Shown here piece by piece: positions 1-6,154 of a DNA stretch of 27,872 nt. How positions within the stretch are numbered: position 1 is the first letter of the stretch; every line of letters begins with the position of its first letter. The stretch comes from an uncultured Lachnospiraceae bacterium (lineage in GTDB: Bacteria; Bacillota; Clostridia; Lachnospirales; Lachnospiraceae): the NCBI GenBank assembly GCA_900551115.1, contig URUY01000034.1, positions 1 to 27,872 on the forward strand. The letters are read 5' to 3'. A program made the translations under genes and the position numbers. The notes under the pieces were generated by a model, which was not told the origin of the DNA, did no database searches, and was given only the letters and a program-made list of their open reading frames with translations.

Positions 1-54
1 TAGAGCACACGGCTGTTAACCGTGGGGTTGTAGGTTCGAGCCCTACTCGGGGAG
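1..54 (+). tRNA. tRNA-Asn (GTT), 5' end cut by the window
   Basis: The anticodon loop at 13-19 has anticodon GTT at 15-17. The T arm is 30-46 with a TTCGAGC loop, the 3' acceptor strand is 47-53, and the discriminator G is at 54. The 5' acceptor strand and most of the D arm lie outside the window. No CCA is encoded. Confidence 0.9.
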
Positions 55-57
55 TAT

Positions 58-128
58 GGCGACATAGCCAAGTGGTAAGGCGTGGGTCTGCAACACCCTG
101 ATCACCAGTTCAAATCTGGTTGTCGCCT
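58..128 (+). tRNA. tRNA-Cys (GCA)
   Basis: The acceptor stem pairs GGCGACA (58-64) with TGTCGCC (121-127), followed by U as discriminator base at 128, as usual for tRNA-Cys. The anticodon GCA is at 90-92, and the T-loop TTCAAAT lies around 110-116. The gene starts 4 nt after the tRNA-Asn, so the two are probably co-transcribed. CCA is not encoded. Confidence 0.93.
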
Positions 129-135
129 CTTAAGA

Positions 136-165
136 AACCTTGAAAAGAAATTTTCAGGGTTTTTT
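136..165 (+). terminator. Rho-independent terminator of the tRNA cluster
   Basis: The left arm AACCTTGAAAA (136-146) pairs with TTTTCAGGGTT (151-161), with one G-U pair and a GAAA loop. A run of T follows to 165. It lies 8 nt after tRNA-Cys. Confidence 0.85.
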
Positions 166-312
166 GCTTTAGAAATATTTTTTAGTTAAATTAATATCTT
201 TTATTTATTTTCTTTTTTGATAATTATTTTCTTTTTTTAATAAAGTATTATTGTGTTCCTTACAAGACATCTTGCAAAAATCCTTTTATTTTCAGAAATA
301 CGATTCCTTATA

Positions 313-334
313 TTTTCCTGCAATTTTCCTGCAA
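313..334 (+). repeat. Tandem 11-bp direct repeat upstream of the chemoreceptor promoter
   Basis: TTTTCCTGCAA occurs twice without a gap (313-323 and 324-334). The period is about one helical turn, and the second copy ends 25 bp before the -35 box at 360. The arrangement suits a regulator binding on one DNA face, but no regulator is identifiable. Apart from this repeat and the promoter, the AT-rich stretch 166-415 shows no gene. Confidence 0.55.
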
Positions 335-359
335 ACATAGCAATTGCGGCACATGGCAA

Positions 360-387
360 TTGAAAAAGATTTTTAATATGTTATACT
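360..387 (+). promoter_or_regulatory. Sigma-A-type promoter for the chemoreceptor gene
   Basis: The -35 is TTGAAA (360-365), the spacer is 16 bp, and the -10 is TATACT (382-387). The motility-sigma (SigD/sigma-28) -10 pattern GCCGATAA is absent. Confidence 0.65.
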
Positions 388-415
388 TAATAAAAATACT
401 TAAGGAGTGGAAAAA

Positions 416-2389
416 GTGAAAAAACAACGCAGTATCAAAAGTAAATTCATTTTTTATGTCATGTCAGTGGCAGTTCTTTCTGTTTTGCTAATCACCTTGA
501 TTATGTCTGTGGGCAGTATTAAGTCTGCAAACTCCATTCTTTTGGACAACCTTCAGATTACTGCCAGAATTTCTTCCCAAAATATCAGTTCAAATCTGCA
601 CCTCTTTACAGAGAGGATTTACAACCTTTCGGAAGAGGATATCTTTACCGATAAATCAGTCAGCAACGCAGAAAAACAACAACGTTTGGAAGAGGAGAAG
701 CTTGAGATTGAATTCGTATGGTTGTCTGCCTACGATACCCTTGGTGAAAAAATGTATGGAGACGAAAATGCGCCTGCATCCATTTCTGACACCAAGTATT
801 TTTCCAATTTGACTCAAACCGGAAATTTGGTTATTGGTGAGCCTTATTACGATAAGGATGTCCTGCAATTTTGCGTTGGAGCGCCTATAAAATCAGGGGA
901 TGAGGTAACAGGCTTCTTGATTGGAAGTTATAAATATGATGTATTAAATGATATATTAAGTCTGTTGATTTTAGGTAATACGGGTTCAGCCCATATTATG
1001 AATGAAGAAGGTATTATTATTGGGGATTCTGATTTGGAAAATATTAAAAATAAGGTCAATCTGTTTGAACTTTCCAAATCTGCTAAGAGCCAGAAGATTT
1101 TTCATCAGATTCTTACCCATGAAACAGGTTCTTCTTTAATTAAGATTCATGGTGTATCCCATTACATAGGCTATGCGCCCATTCCCGGAACTAACTTTTC
1201 TCTTATGGTGGATGTACCTCAGAGGGATTATATGGATTCCGTGATTATTGCACTGGCACTGTCTATTTTGTTAGGAGTTGTTCTCGTGCTTTGTGCTGCA
1301 GCCGTGATTTTTCCTGTATCTTCCAAGATTTCCCATTCTTTGGGAACGGCTGCCAAGCGTTTACAGGCCTTGGCGGAAGGCAATCTGAGTGACGAAGTGA
1401 TTCCTTCAGAAAGCGATGATGAAACCAGGATTCTTACAGATTCCCTTGCAGAGACAATTACTTGCCTTAACCGGAGCATTCAGAATATACAAAGCTGCCT
1501 CGGTTCTCTTTCGGCAGGGGATTATACTATTGAGATTCCCGATGATTTTCAGGGGGATTTTTCCTCTATACGGGACTCGCTGTGCCATATTACAGATTCC
1601 TTAAATAAAACTATGCTCCAAATGAATCATTCCTCATCTGAAATCAACAGAAACTCCGGAGAAGTATCCCGTTATTCGGGAAAATTGCTGAAGGGCTCTC
1701 AGAGACAGTCTGCTTTGTTGGAGCAGCTTAGACAGAGTATGGAACAGATTACGGCTTCTATTGAGAAAAACAAGGATAACGCTTCTCAGATTGAACAGTG
1801 TTCCCAAAGTGCCAATCAGAAGACAGAGCTAGGGGCTGATAATATGCAGGATATGTTGGATACTATGAATCTGATTCATGGAGCCGTGGACGAGATATCC
1901 CAAATAAGCCAGTTGATTGAGGATATTTCCCGTCAGACCAATCTGCTTTCCCTGAACGCTTCCATAGAGGCTGCCAGGGCAGGAGAAGCCGGACGCGGTT
2001 TTGCGATAGTGGCAGGAGAAATCGGGCAGTTATCCAATCAGACTACCAATGCTTTGCAGCAGACAGCTGCTATTATAAAACGTTCAGCCGACATTATTCA
2101 AACAGGTTTGGAGAATGCCAACCAGACCGCTCATGCCTTTAGGGAGATTCAGGCAGTGACAACACAGTACCGCGATATTTCTGCCCAGCTTTCAGACACC
2201 GTTAAGGAACAGACCTCTTCCGTGGCTTATGTCAATGAGCAGCTGCTTGCGCTGAAGGAGATTGCCGATCAGAATAGAAGCCTGGCTCAGGAGACCGACC
2301 AAATGGCAGACGATTCCCTGGCACAGTCAAAAGAGTTAAAAGATTACGTGGCCCGGGTTAAAATAAAAGAAAGCACAACCGATAATTAA
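416..2389 (+). CDS. Methyl-accepting chemotaxis protein with extracellular Cache-type sensor
   Basis: A transmembrane chemoreceptor that would bind a ligand outside the cell and control CheA through CheW. A transmembrane helix (about 12-32) is followed by an extracytoplasmic domain of about 235 residues with Cache-like character. Then come TM2 (about 276-300), a HAMP linker and a long cytoplasmic coiled coil. The signalling hairpin (about 503-545) carries the family core QTNLLSLNASIEAARAGE followed by GRGFAIVAGEI. I place the start at GTG 416. It lies 8 nt after AGGAG (403-407), whereas the in-frame GTG at 407 overlaps that ribosome site. The predicted length is 657 aa. No C-terminal CheR-binding pentapeptide is seen. 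The lipoprotein gene follows after 12 nt and is probably co-transcribed. The ligand is unknown. Confidence 0.9.
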   Translation: MKKQRSIKSKFIFYVMSVAVLSVLLITLIMSVGSIKSANSILLDNLQITARISSQNISSNLHLFTERIYNLSEEDIFTDKSVSNAEKQQRLEEEKLEIEFVWLSAYDTLGEKMYGDENAPASISDTKYFSNLTQTGNLVIGEPYYDKDVLQFCVGAPIKSGDEVTGFLIGSYKYDVLNDILSLLILGNTGSAHIMNEEGIIIGDSDLENIKNKVNLFELSKSAKSQKIFHQILTHETGSSLIKIHGVSHYIGYAPIPGTNFSLMVDVPQRDYMDSVIIALALSILLGVVLVLCAAAVIFPVSSKISHSLGTAAKRLQALAEGNLSDEVIPSESDDETRILTDSLAETITCLNRSIQNIQSCLGSLSAGDYTIEIPDDFQGDFSSIRDSLCHITDSLNKTMLQMNHSSSEINRNSGEVSRYSGKLLKGSQRQSALLEQLRQSMEQITASIEKNKDNASQIEQCSQSANQKTELGADNMQDMLDTMNLIHGAVDEISQISQLIEDISRQTNLLSLNASIEAARAGEAGRGFAIVAGEIGQLSNQTTNALQQTAAIIKRSADIIQTGLENANQTAHAFREIQAVTTQYRDISAQLSDTVKEQTSSVAYVNEQLLALKEIADQNRSLAQETDQMADDSLAQSKELKDYVARVKIKESTTDN

Positions 2390-2401
2390 TGGAGGTTAAG
2401 T

Positions 2402-2830
2402 ATGAAAAAAACAATTTGTTTCGGACTCATTTGCATTATGTTTCTCTTAGGAGGCTGCAGCTTTAAAAATGAAATGAAGGACGGTTTTTATACTGCTGAA
2501 ATGGCAGAGTTTGACCATGGCTGGAAAGAATACCTGTGTATTTTAGTGAAAAATAACACTATTGTGTATGCAGAGTTTAATGCCAAGGACCCCAGCGGCT
2601 ATATAAAAGCGTGGGATAACGCTTATATGAAAAATATGCTCCCTCTTGCAGGTACCTACCCAAATGAATACACAAGAGAATACGTGGCCCGATTAATTAA
2701 CTCTCAGGACCCTGACAATGTGGATACCGTAACAGGCGCATCCACTTCCGGCAGCAATTTTGTCAGACTGGCAAATGCCGTGATGGAGCAGGCCCGAAAA
2801 GGGGACTCCAAAATAGTGACTGTGGAATAG
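2402..2830 (+). CDS. FMN-binding-domain-like lipoprotein
   Basis: A 142-aa exported lipoprotein. The signal peptide ends in a lipobox LLGGC with the lipidated cysteine at residue 19. The C-terminal part matches the small FMN_bind family seen in NqrC/RnfG and related extracytoplasmic electron carriers. The motif DTVTGASTS (residues 108-116) corresponds to the site where ApbE attaches FMN to threonine in a [S/T]GAT motif. Here serine 114 takes the threonine position, so covalent flavinylation is plausible but not assured. The ribosome site GGAGG is at 2391-2395. The gene sits 12 nt after the chemoreceptor, and the pair ends at a strong terminator. This suggests a redox or electron-acceptor sensing partner, which is inference. 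Confidence 0.75.
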   Translation: MKKTICFGLICIMFLLGGCSFKNEMKDGFYTAEMAEFDHGWKEYLCILVKNNTIVYAEFNAKDPSGYIKAWDNAYMKNMLPLAGTYPNEYTREYVARLINSQDPDNVDTVTGASTSGSNFVRLANAVMEQARKGDSKIVTVE

Positions 2831-2874
2831 CTATTGTGTTCATTTTTTTAAAATTACTGTTTAGCTTTCTATAA

Positions 2875-2920
2875 AAAATATGCCGCAAAGTATCGTTTTG
2901 GTGACTTTGCGGCATATTTT
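2875..2920 (+). terminator. Strong terminator after the chemoreceptor-lipoprotein pair
   Basis: A 17-bp perfect stem pairs 2875-2891 with 2904-2920, with core TGCCGCAAAG and its complement. The loop is 12 nt. The flanking A and T runs let it work in either direction. Confidence 0.9.
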
Positions 2921-3249
2921 ATTGATTATATAGACGGATTTTGTAGAGTTGGGCACCATTTTAGCACCACAAATAAGATGATATACAACAAGTGCAGGGT
3001 GGTGCAATCACGCCTGCAAAGAAAATTTAGGATAACTTTGTATACCATTCTGGTTACGCATTAGAAAGTACAATAAGTCTTGCATACAAAGGCATTACAG
3101 CTCCTAAAACCGATAGGGTGTAGAACATGATACCTTTCCGTAAAAATCATTCGTTTCCGTCTATGACAGAAAGAGAGAGTTTTACTTGTTGGAAATATCC
3201 AAACCCACACCAAACAAGAAGTTGTTTATATACTAAACTGAGATTAGCA
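2921..3249. other. Gene-poor stretch, possibly a remnant region
   Basis: No convincing gene or RNA is visible over about 330 bp. GCACCA occurs twice close together (near 2952 and 2964). On the minus strand a 24-codon frame (3054-3128) has an AAAGG-type ribosome site and a hydrophobic product, possibly a fragment of a membrane protein. The stretch separates core genes from the minus-strand sugar-gene pair and may be debris of a mobile element, but no integrase or transposase is present. Confidence 0.35.
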
Positions 3250-3380
3250 TGAGCCATGCACCGACAAAAATCAAACGGATGCGTCATGCTTGCATGTAAG
3301 CAGACGTTTGATTTGTTGACGGTATACGGCGAAGCCGTACATGAAATAAATGCGAAGCATTTATGAATGGGCATGGCTCA
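3250..3380. repeat. Branched inverted-repeat element with two GCGAAGC hairpins
   Basis: The outer arms TGAGCCATGC (3250-3259) and GCATGGCTCA (3371-3380) are perfect complements. Inside, 3260-3277 pairs imperfectly with 3305-3323. A further stem pairs CGTC-A-TGCTT (3282-3291) with AAGCA-GACG (3298-3306); it shares 3305-3306 with the previous arm, so the two compete at that edge. Two hairpins, TACGGC-GAA-GCCGTA (3325-3339, counting loop offset) and TAAATGC-GAA-GCATTTA (3347-3363), each contain GCGAAGC, known as an unusually stable DNA mini-hairpin. The element starts 20 bp beyond the acetyltransferase stop. It could be an operon 3' structure, a REP-like repeat or a mobile-element end. Confidence 0.6.
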
Positions 3381-3385
3381 ACAAC

Positions 3386-3410
3386 TCACAAAACTGGGAT
3401 TTATCTGTCC
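3386..3410 (-). terminator. Weak terminator-like hairpin at the acetyltransferase stop
   Basis: Read on the minus strand, TGGGA and TCCCA pair around an 8-nt loop that includes the stop codon of the acetyltransferase gene. A short GTTTTG follows. The stem is only 5 bp, so the large branched structure just beyond may be the real 3' end. Confidence 0.3.
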
Positions 3411-3988
3411 CAACAGGTTTTCTTATCTTCTTCTGTAATTGCTCGAATAACCTTGCAAGGATTGCCTACCGCTACTGAATTACTCGGAATATCTTTGACA
3501 ACAACACTTCCGCCGCCAATAACAACATTATTTCCTATTGTAACTCCGGGCATAACTTGAACTCCTGCACCAATCCATACATTATCGCCAACTGTAATTG
3601 GATAGGCATACTCTAAGCCTTGGTTTCGACGCTCGTAATCAATCGGATGTCCGGCTGTATGAAAACCGCAATCAGGCGCAATAAAAACATTATCTCCAAA
3701 TTTCACTTTCGCTCCATCAAGAATAACAGTATTGTGATTAGCAAAGAAATTTTCCCCAATTTCAATGTTGTAGCCGTAATCACACCAGAACGGTGCAACA
3801 ATACAAAAGGTGTTCTTTGTATTACCCAACAACTGCTTCATAAGTTTCTGCTGTCCCTTTTCATCTGACGGACGAAGTTGATTAAACTGATAACAGAGGT
3901 CTTTTGCCTTAGCTCTTTCGTCTAATAAATCTCTATCATTATTTGCGTCATAAAGCATTTGCTTTTGCATTTTTTCTTTCTCTGTCAT
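3401..3988 (-). CDS. maa: Sugar O-acetyltransferase (maltose/galactoside acetyltransferase family)
   Basis: A 195-aa cytoplasmic acetyl-CoA-dependent sugar O-acetyltransferase of the LacA/Maa/NodL group, near the usual length. The N-terminal helical segment (about 1-60) begins with the family's EKEKMQKQMLYDAND-like start. A left-handed beta-helix of hexapeptide repeats follows, with units such as IEIGEN, VKFGDN, ITVGDN, VWIGAG and VTIGNN. The catalytic histidine lies in GFHTAGHP. It starts 7 nt after the RbsD/FucU-like gene and forms one minus-strand unit with it. A branched repeat element lies directly downstream. The acceptor sugar cannot be read from sequence. Confidence 0.9.
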   Translation of the reverse strand: MTEKEKMQKQMLYDANNDRDLLDERAKAKDLCYQFNQLRPSDEKGQQKLMKQLLGNTKNTFCIVAPFWCDYGYNIEIGENFFANHNTVILDGAKVKFGDNVFIAPDCGFHTAGHPIDYERRNQGLEYAYPITVGDNVWIGAGVQVMPGVTIGNNVVIGGGSVVVKDIPSNSVAVGNPCKVIRAITEEDKKTCWDR

Positions 3989-3995
3989 AATTACT

Positions 3996-4490
3996 TCATT
4001 CCTTTCCTTTTGTGGCTTCTTCCAATCCTTTTCTTGTAATTCCGTATTTTAACCAATCCATAGGAATATCATCACTGGGATATCCGGCTATTAAAATACA
4101 CTGAGCATGAACACCATAATCACCTGTTTGAACGACAGCTTTACAACGGTCACGCATTTCATAATATTCTGGAATATAGTGCATCACATGGATATTCTTC
4201 TCGCCGAGTTTCTCAACAAGAAATTGATAATCACTTTGATTAAGTTTCACCATATCTTCCGTTACAATCGCTCCTTCAAAATCCCCAACCTCTACAATCA
4301 CATCTACAATATCCTGCATAGACGGAGACCCCGTTACTGCTTCAAGGTCAATATATTGAACGGAAGAATCCAACGGGTAAAGTGCCTTTGAAGATGTACC
4401 ACTTCCTGCGTCAGCAATAAATAACATTTCTCCATGACGAATCTGAGCCACTACTTCTGCCAGTTCCTTATTCAAAATTCTTTTTTTCAT
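3996..4490 (-). CDS. RbsD/FucU-family protein (sugar pyranase/mutarotase-like)
   Basis: A 164-aa protein resembling D-ribose pyranase RbsD and fucose mutarotase FucU, which interconvert cyclic forms of sugars. The segment HGEMLFIADAG (19-29) matches the family's histidine-containing start (GHTD...DAG in RbsD, GHGDEI...DA in FucU), so the catalytic-type His is kept as H19. Near the C-terminus, GDYGVHAQCIL aligns with RbsD GEC-PYANIIL. The ribose-contacting Tyr and Asn are replaced by His and Gln, which suggests another substrate. It is about 25 residues longer than RbsD at the C-terminus. A purine-rich AAAGGA site precedes ATG 4490. No transporter or sugar kinase lies nearby, so its pathway is unclear. 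Confidence 0.65.
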   Translation of the reverse strand: MKKRILNKELAEVVAQIRHGEMLFIADAGSGTSSKALYPLDSSVQYIDLEAVTGSPSMQDIVDVIVEVGDFEGAIVTEDMVKLNQSDYQFLVEKLGEKNIHVMHYIPEYYEMRDRCKAVVQTGDYGVHAQCILIAGYPSDDIPMDWLKYGITRKGLEEATKGKE

Positions 4491-4534
4491 GTTTTTTCCT
4501 TTCTAAATTCATATTTGTCGCTTTGTATGTTTAT

Positions 4535-4563
4535 ATCATAGCAACTATGCATAGATTTTTCAA
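4535..4563 (-). promoter_or_regulatory. Promoter of the RbsD-like/acetyltransferase pair, with a spacer palindrome
   Basis: On the minus strand the -35 is TTGAAA (4558-4563), the spacer is 17 bp, and the -10 is TATGAT (4535-4540) preceded by TGC (extended -10). The spacer contains the 10-bp perfect palindrome CTATGCATAG (4545-4554), a candidate operator. Confidence 0.7.
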
Positions 4564-4706
4564 TTACTTTCCTCGTTTATACGAAGTAACAGAGCCCCTC
4601 GTCAACAGTCGAGATGAATGGGCTTCGCCTGCCGCCTGTAAGTGCGTCTGCCCCTGTTTAGAAGCATACCGTGTTTAATGAAAATCTGCCTCAAGGAAAA
4701 ACCGGG
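4564..4706. other. Intergenic stretch before pucR, no gene seen
   Basis: No open frame or stem with a T run is convincing. The 10-mer ATGAATGGGC (4614-4623) also occurs at 3363-3372 on the other side of the minus-strand sugar-gene pair. Confidence 0.35.
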
Positions 4707-4735
4707 TTGAAACTGCTTCTATTTAGGCATACAAT
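4707..4735 (+). promoter_or_regulatory. Promoter of the PucR-family regulator gene
   Basis: The -35 is TTGAAA (4707-4712), the spacer is 17 bp, and the -10 is TACAAT (4730-4735). A 12-bp AT-only palindrome (4742-4753) covers the expected start point. Confidence 0.65.
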
Positions 4736-4786
4736 AAAAGAAAATAATTATTTGTAAAAAACAGTTATGCTGGATTTGGAGGAAAT

Positions 4787-5983
4787 ATGGTTACCTGCAG
4801 GGATGTGCGAAATCTTAATATGGATGGTGTAGAGTTTGTTGCCGGAGAAGCCGGATTGGACAGAATGGTATCCTGGACTTATATGGTGCAGACCAGACCC
4901 TACGAGGAGCATATGAATCAGGGCAATTTTGCATTACTGGTTATTGATTATGTCCGGTTTGACTTTAAGGAAGCTGCGAAAACTATGGAGGAACTTAATG
5001 AACTGGGTATTTCAGGACTTGGAATATCGGTTGTGGAAGACAGGGAGCCTATCCCCCAAAGTATGCTGGACAGGGCAAATGACCTGAAGCTGCCCCTGTT
5101 TTATTTAAGATGGAAAGGCGCGTCTTTTGTAGATATTGCACAGAGTATAGGGGTGCTGATTTTAGAAACCACGGTTCAAAATAAAAGAACCGGAGATTAT
5201 CTGTATAATCTCTTGTTTGGATACGATATCAATGAAAAATATATCGAAAAAGTTTCCGGACAGATGGAAGCGGATTTTACCAAACCGTACAGAGTGGGTA
5301 TTATTGTAGTTGACCGTACATACGGAATCAGTTTGGAACAGGATGAACACATCTATGAATATTATGCAAACTGCCTTAACAGAGAAGTAACGAGCATGAA
5401 AAGTCATCCGATGTTTATGCGTTTTTTAAACAAATTTGTTCTGCTTTTTGAAGCAAGGGAGGACAAGTCCACAGAGCATGAATTGGAAGAGCTGCTGAAA
5501 AACCTGGATTCTAATCCGCTGTTTAAAAATGTTATTAGAAGCACCTGTATTTTAGGAGGCGCTTATCAAAATCCGCGAAATTTCGGCAAAAGCTATCAGG
5601 AAGCAAAAAATCTGATTCCCAAAAAGGATTTTCTGCCGAATGCTAAGAACAAAAAGGTTTTAAGCGCTACTGCCATGGGAATTTATAAATATATGTTTAC
5701 CAGTGGCAATCAAGCCGAAATTCTGGATTATTGCAATGAAAAGCTGAATAAACTGGAGGAATATGGCCATGTAAGCGGCACTGACTTAGTAGAAACACTA
5801 TTATCATTTTACATGAATGGATTTAACATAACAAAGACGGCAGAAGACTTATTCCTTCACAGGAATTCCCTGCAATACCGGCTTGCCAAAATTACAGAGT
5901 TGATTGGTCTGGAAATGGATGATTATACGGAATATCTCGATTTAATAAATTGCATATTAGTGAAACGGTACATGTTCTTATAA
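4787..5983 (+). CDS. PucR-family transcriptional regulator
   Basis: A 398-aa regulator of the PucR/CdaR-like class. The N-terminal PucR domain (about 1-125) includes VRNLNMDGVEFVAGEAGLD and a conserved LPLFYL stretch. A middle region resembles the degenerate GGDEF-like part of the class. The C-terminal PucR-type helix-turn-helix (about 335-398) reads LLSFYMNGFNITKTAEDLFL then HRNSLQYRLAKI. Family members control purine, amino-acid or sugar-acid catabolism and often act on a neighbouring operon. Here the neighbour is an amino-acid importer with degradative enzymes, preceded by paired direct repeats that could be its site. The ribosome site GGAGG (4778-4782) lies 4 nt before ATG, which is close but usable. 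Confidence 0.88.
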   Translation: MVTCRDVRNLNMDGVEFVAGEAGLDRMVSWTYMVQTRPYEEHMNQGNFALLVIDYVRFDFKEAAKTMEELNELGISGLGISVVEDREPIPQSMLDRANDLKLPLFYLRWKGASFVDIAQSIGVLILETTVQNKRTGDYLYNLLFGYDINEKYIEKVSGQMEADFTKPYRVGIIVVDRTYGISLEQDEHIYEYYANCLNREVTSMKSHPMFMRFLNKFVLLFEAREDKSTEHELEELLKNLDSNPLFKNVIRSTCILGGAYQNPRNFGKSYQEAKNLIPKKDFLPNAKNKKVLSATAMGIYKYMFTSGNQAEILDYCNEKLNKLEEYGHVSGTDLVETLLSFYMNGFNITKTAEDLFLHRNSLQYRLAKITELIGLEMDDYTEYLDLINCILVKRYMFL

Positions 5984-5990
5984 AAAGAAA

Positions 5991-6024
5991 TGTGCATAAT
6001 GACTAATAATACTGTGCAAAATGA
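5991..6024 (+). promoter_or_regulatory. Paired direct repeats upstream of the ABC operon promoter, candidate PucR site
   Basis: TGTGCATAATGA (5991-6002) and TGTGCAAAATGA (6013-6024) differ at one base and are offset by 22 bp, two helical turns. The second ends 3 bp before the -35 box, a position typical of transcription activators. The adjacent PucR-type gene makes it the likely binder, which is inference. Confidence 0.6.
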
Positions 6025-6027
6025 ACG

Positions 6028-6056
6028 TTGAAAAAGAGGATTTATGTGATTAGAAT
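6028..6056 (+). promoter_or_regulatory. Promoter of the ABC transporter-aminotransferase-dehydrogenase operon
   Basis: The -35 is TTGAAA (6028-6033), the spacer is 17 bp, and the -10 is TAGAAT (6051-6056). The start would fall near 6063, just before the hairpin at 6070. Confidence 0.65.
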
Positions 6057-6069
6057 GTTCAGTAACAGC

Positions 6070-6110
6070 AAAGGCGCTAGTGAGACGAAAGTTTCAGTAG
6101 CGCCTTTTGT
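6070..6110 (+). terminator. Hairpin between pucR and the ABC operon: terminator or 5' leader hairpin
   Basis: A 17-bp imperfect stem pairs 6070-6086 (AAAGGCGCTA...GAGAC) with 6091-6107 around a GAAA loop, then TTTTGTGTT. It can end pucR transcripts about 90 nt after the stop. The predicted operon promoter lies just upstream, so the same hairpin would sit at the extreme 5' end of the operon RNA as a stabilising hairpin or attenuator. Confidence 0.7.
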
Positions 6111-6154
6111 GTTAATAAAGCTACTGTACATGGTACGGTGAAGAGGAGGATATT

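Noticed and set aside
340..365. Possible sigma-54 promoter (GGCAC...) before the chemoreceptor
   Set aside because: The GG-N10-GC spacing of -24/-12 elements is not met, and a good sigma-A promoter is present.
407..415. Earlier GTG start for the chemoreceptor
   Set aside because: It overlaps the AGGAG ribosome site; GTG 416 has correct spacing.
3147..3374. 75-codon minus-strand frame
   Set aside because: It is built from the branched inverted-repeat element, has no ribosome site and no recognisable motif.
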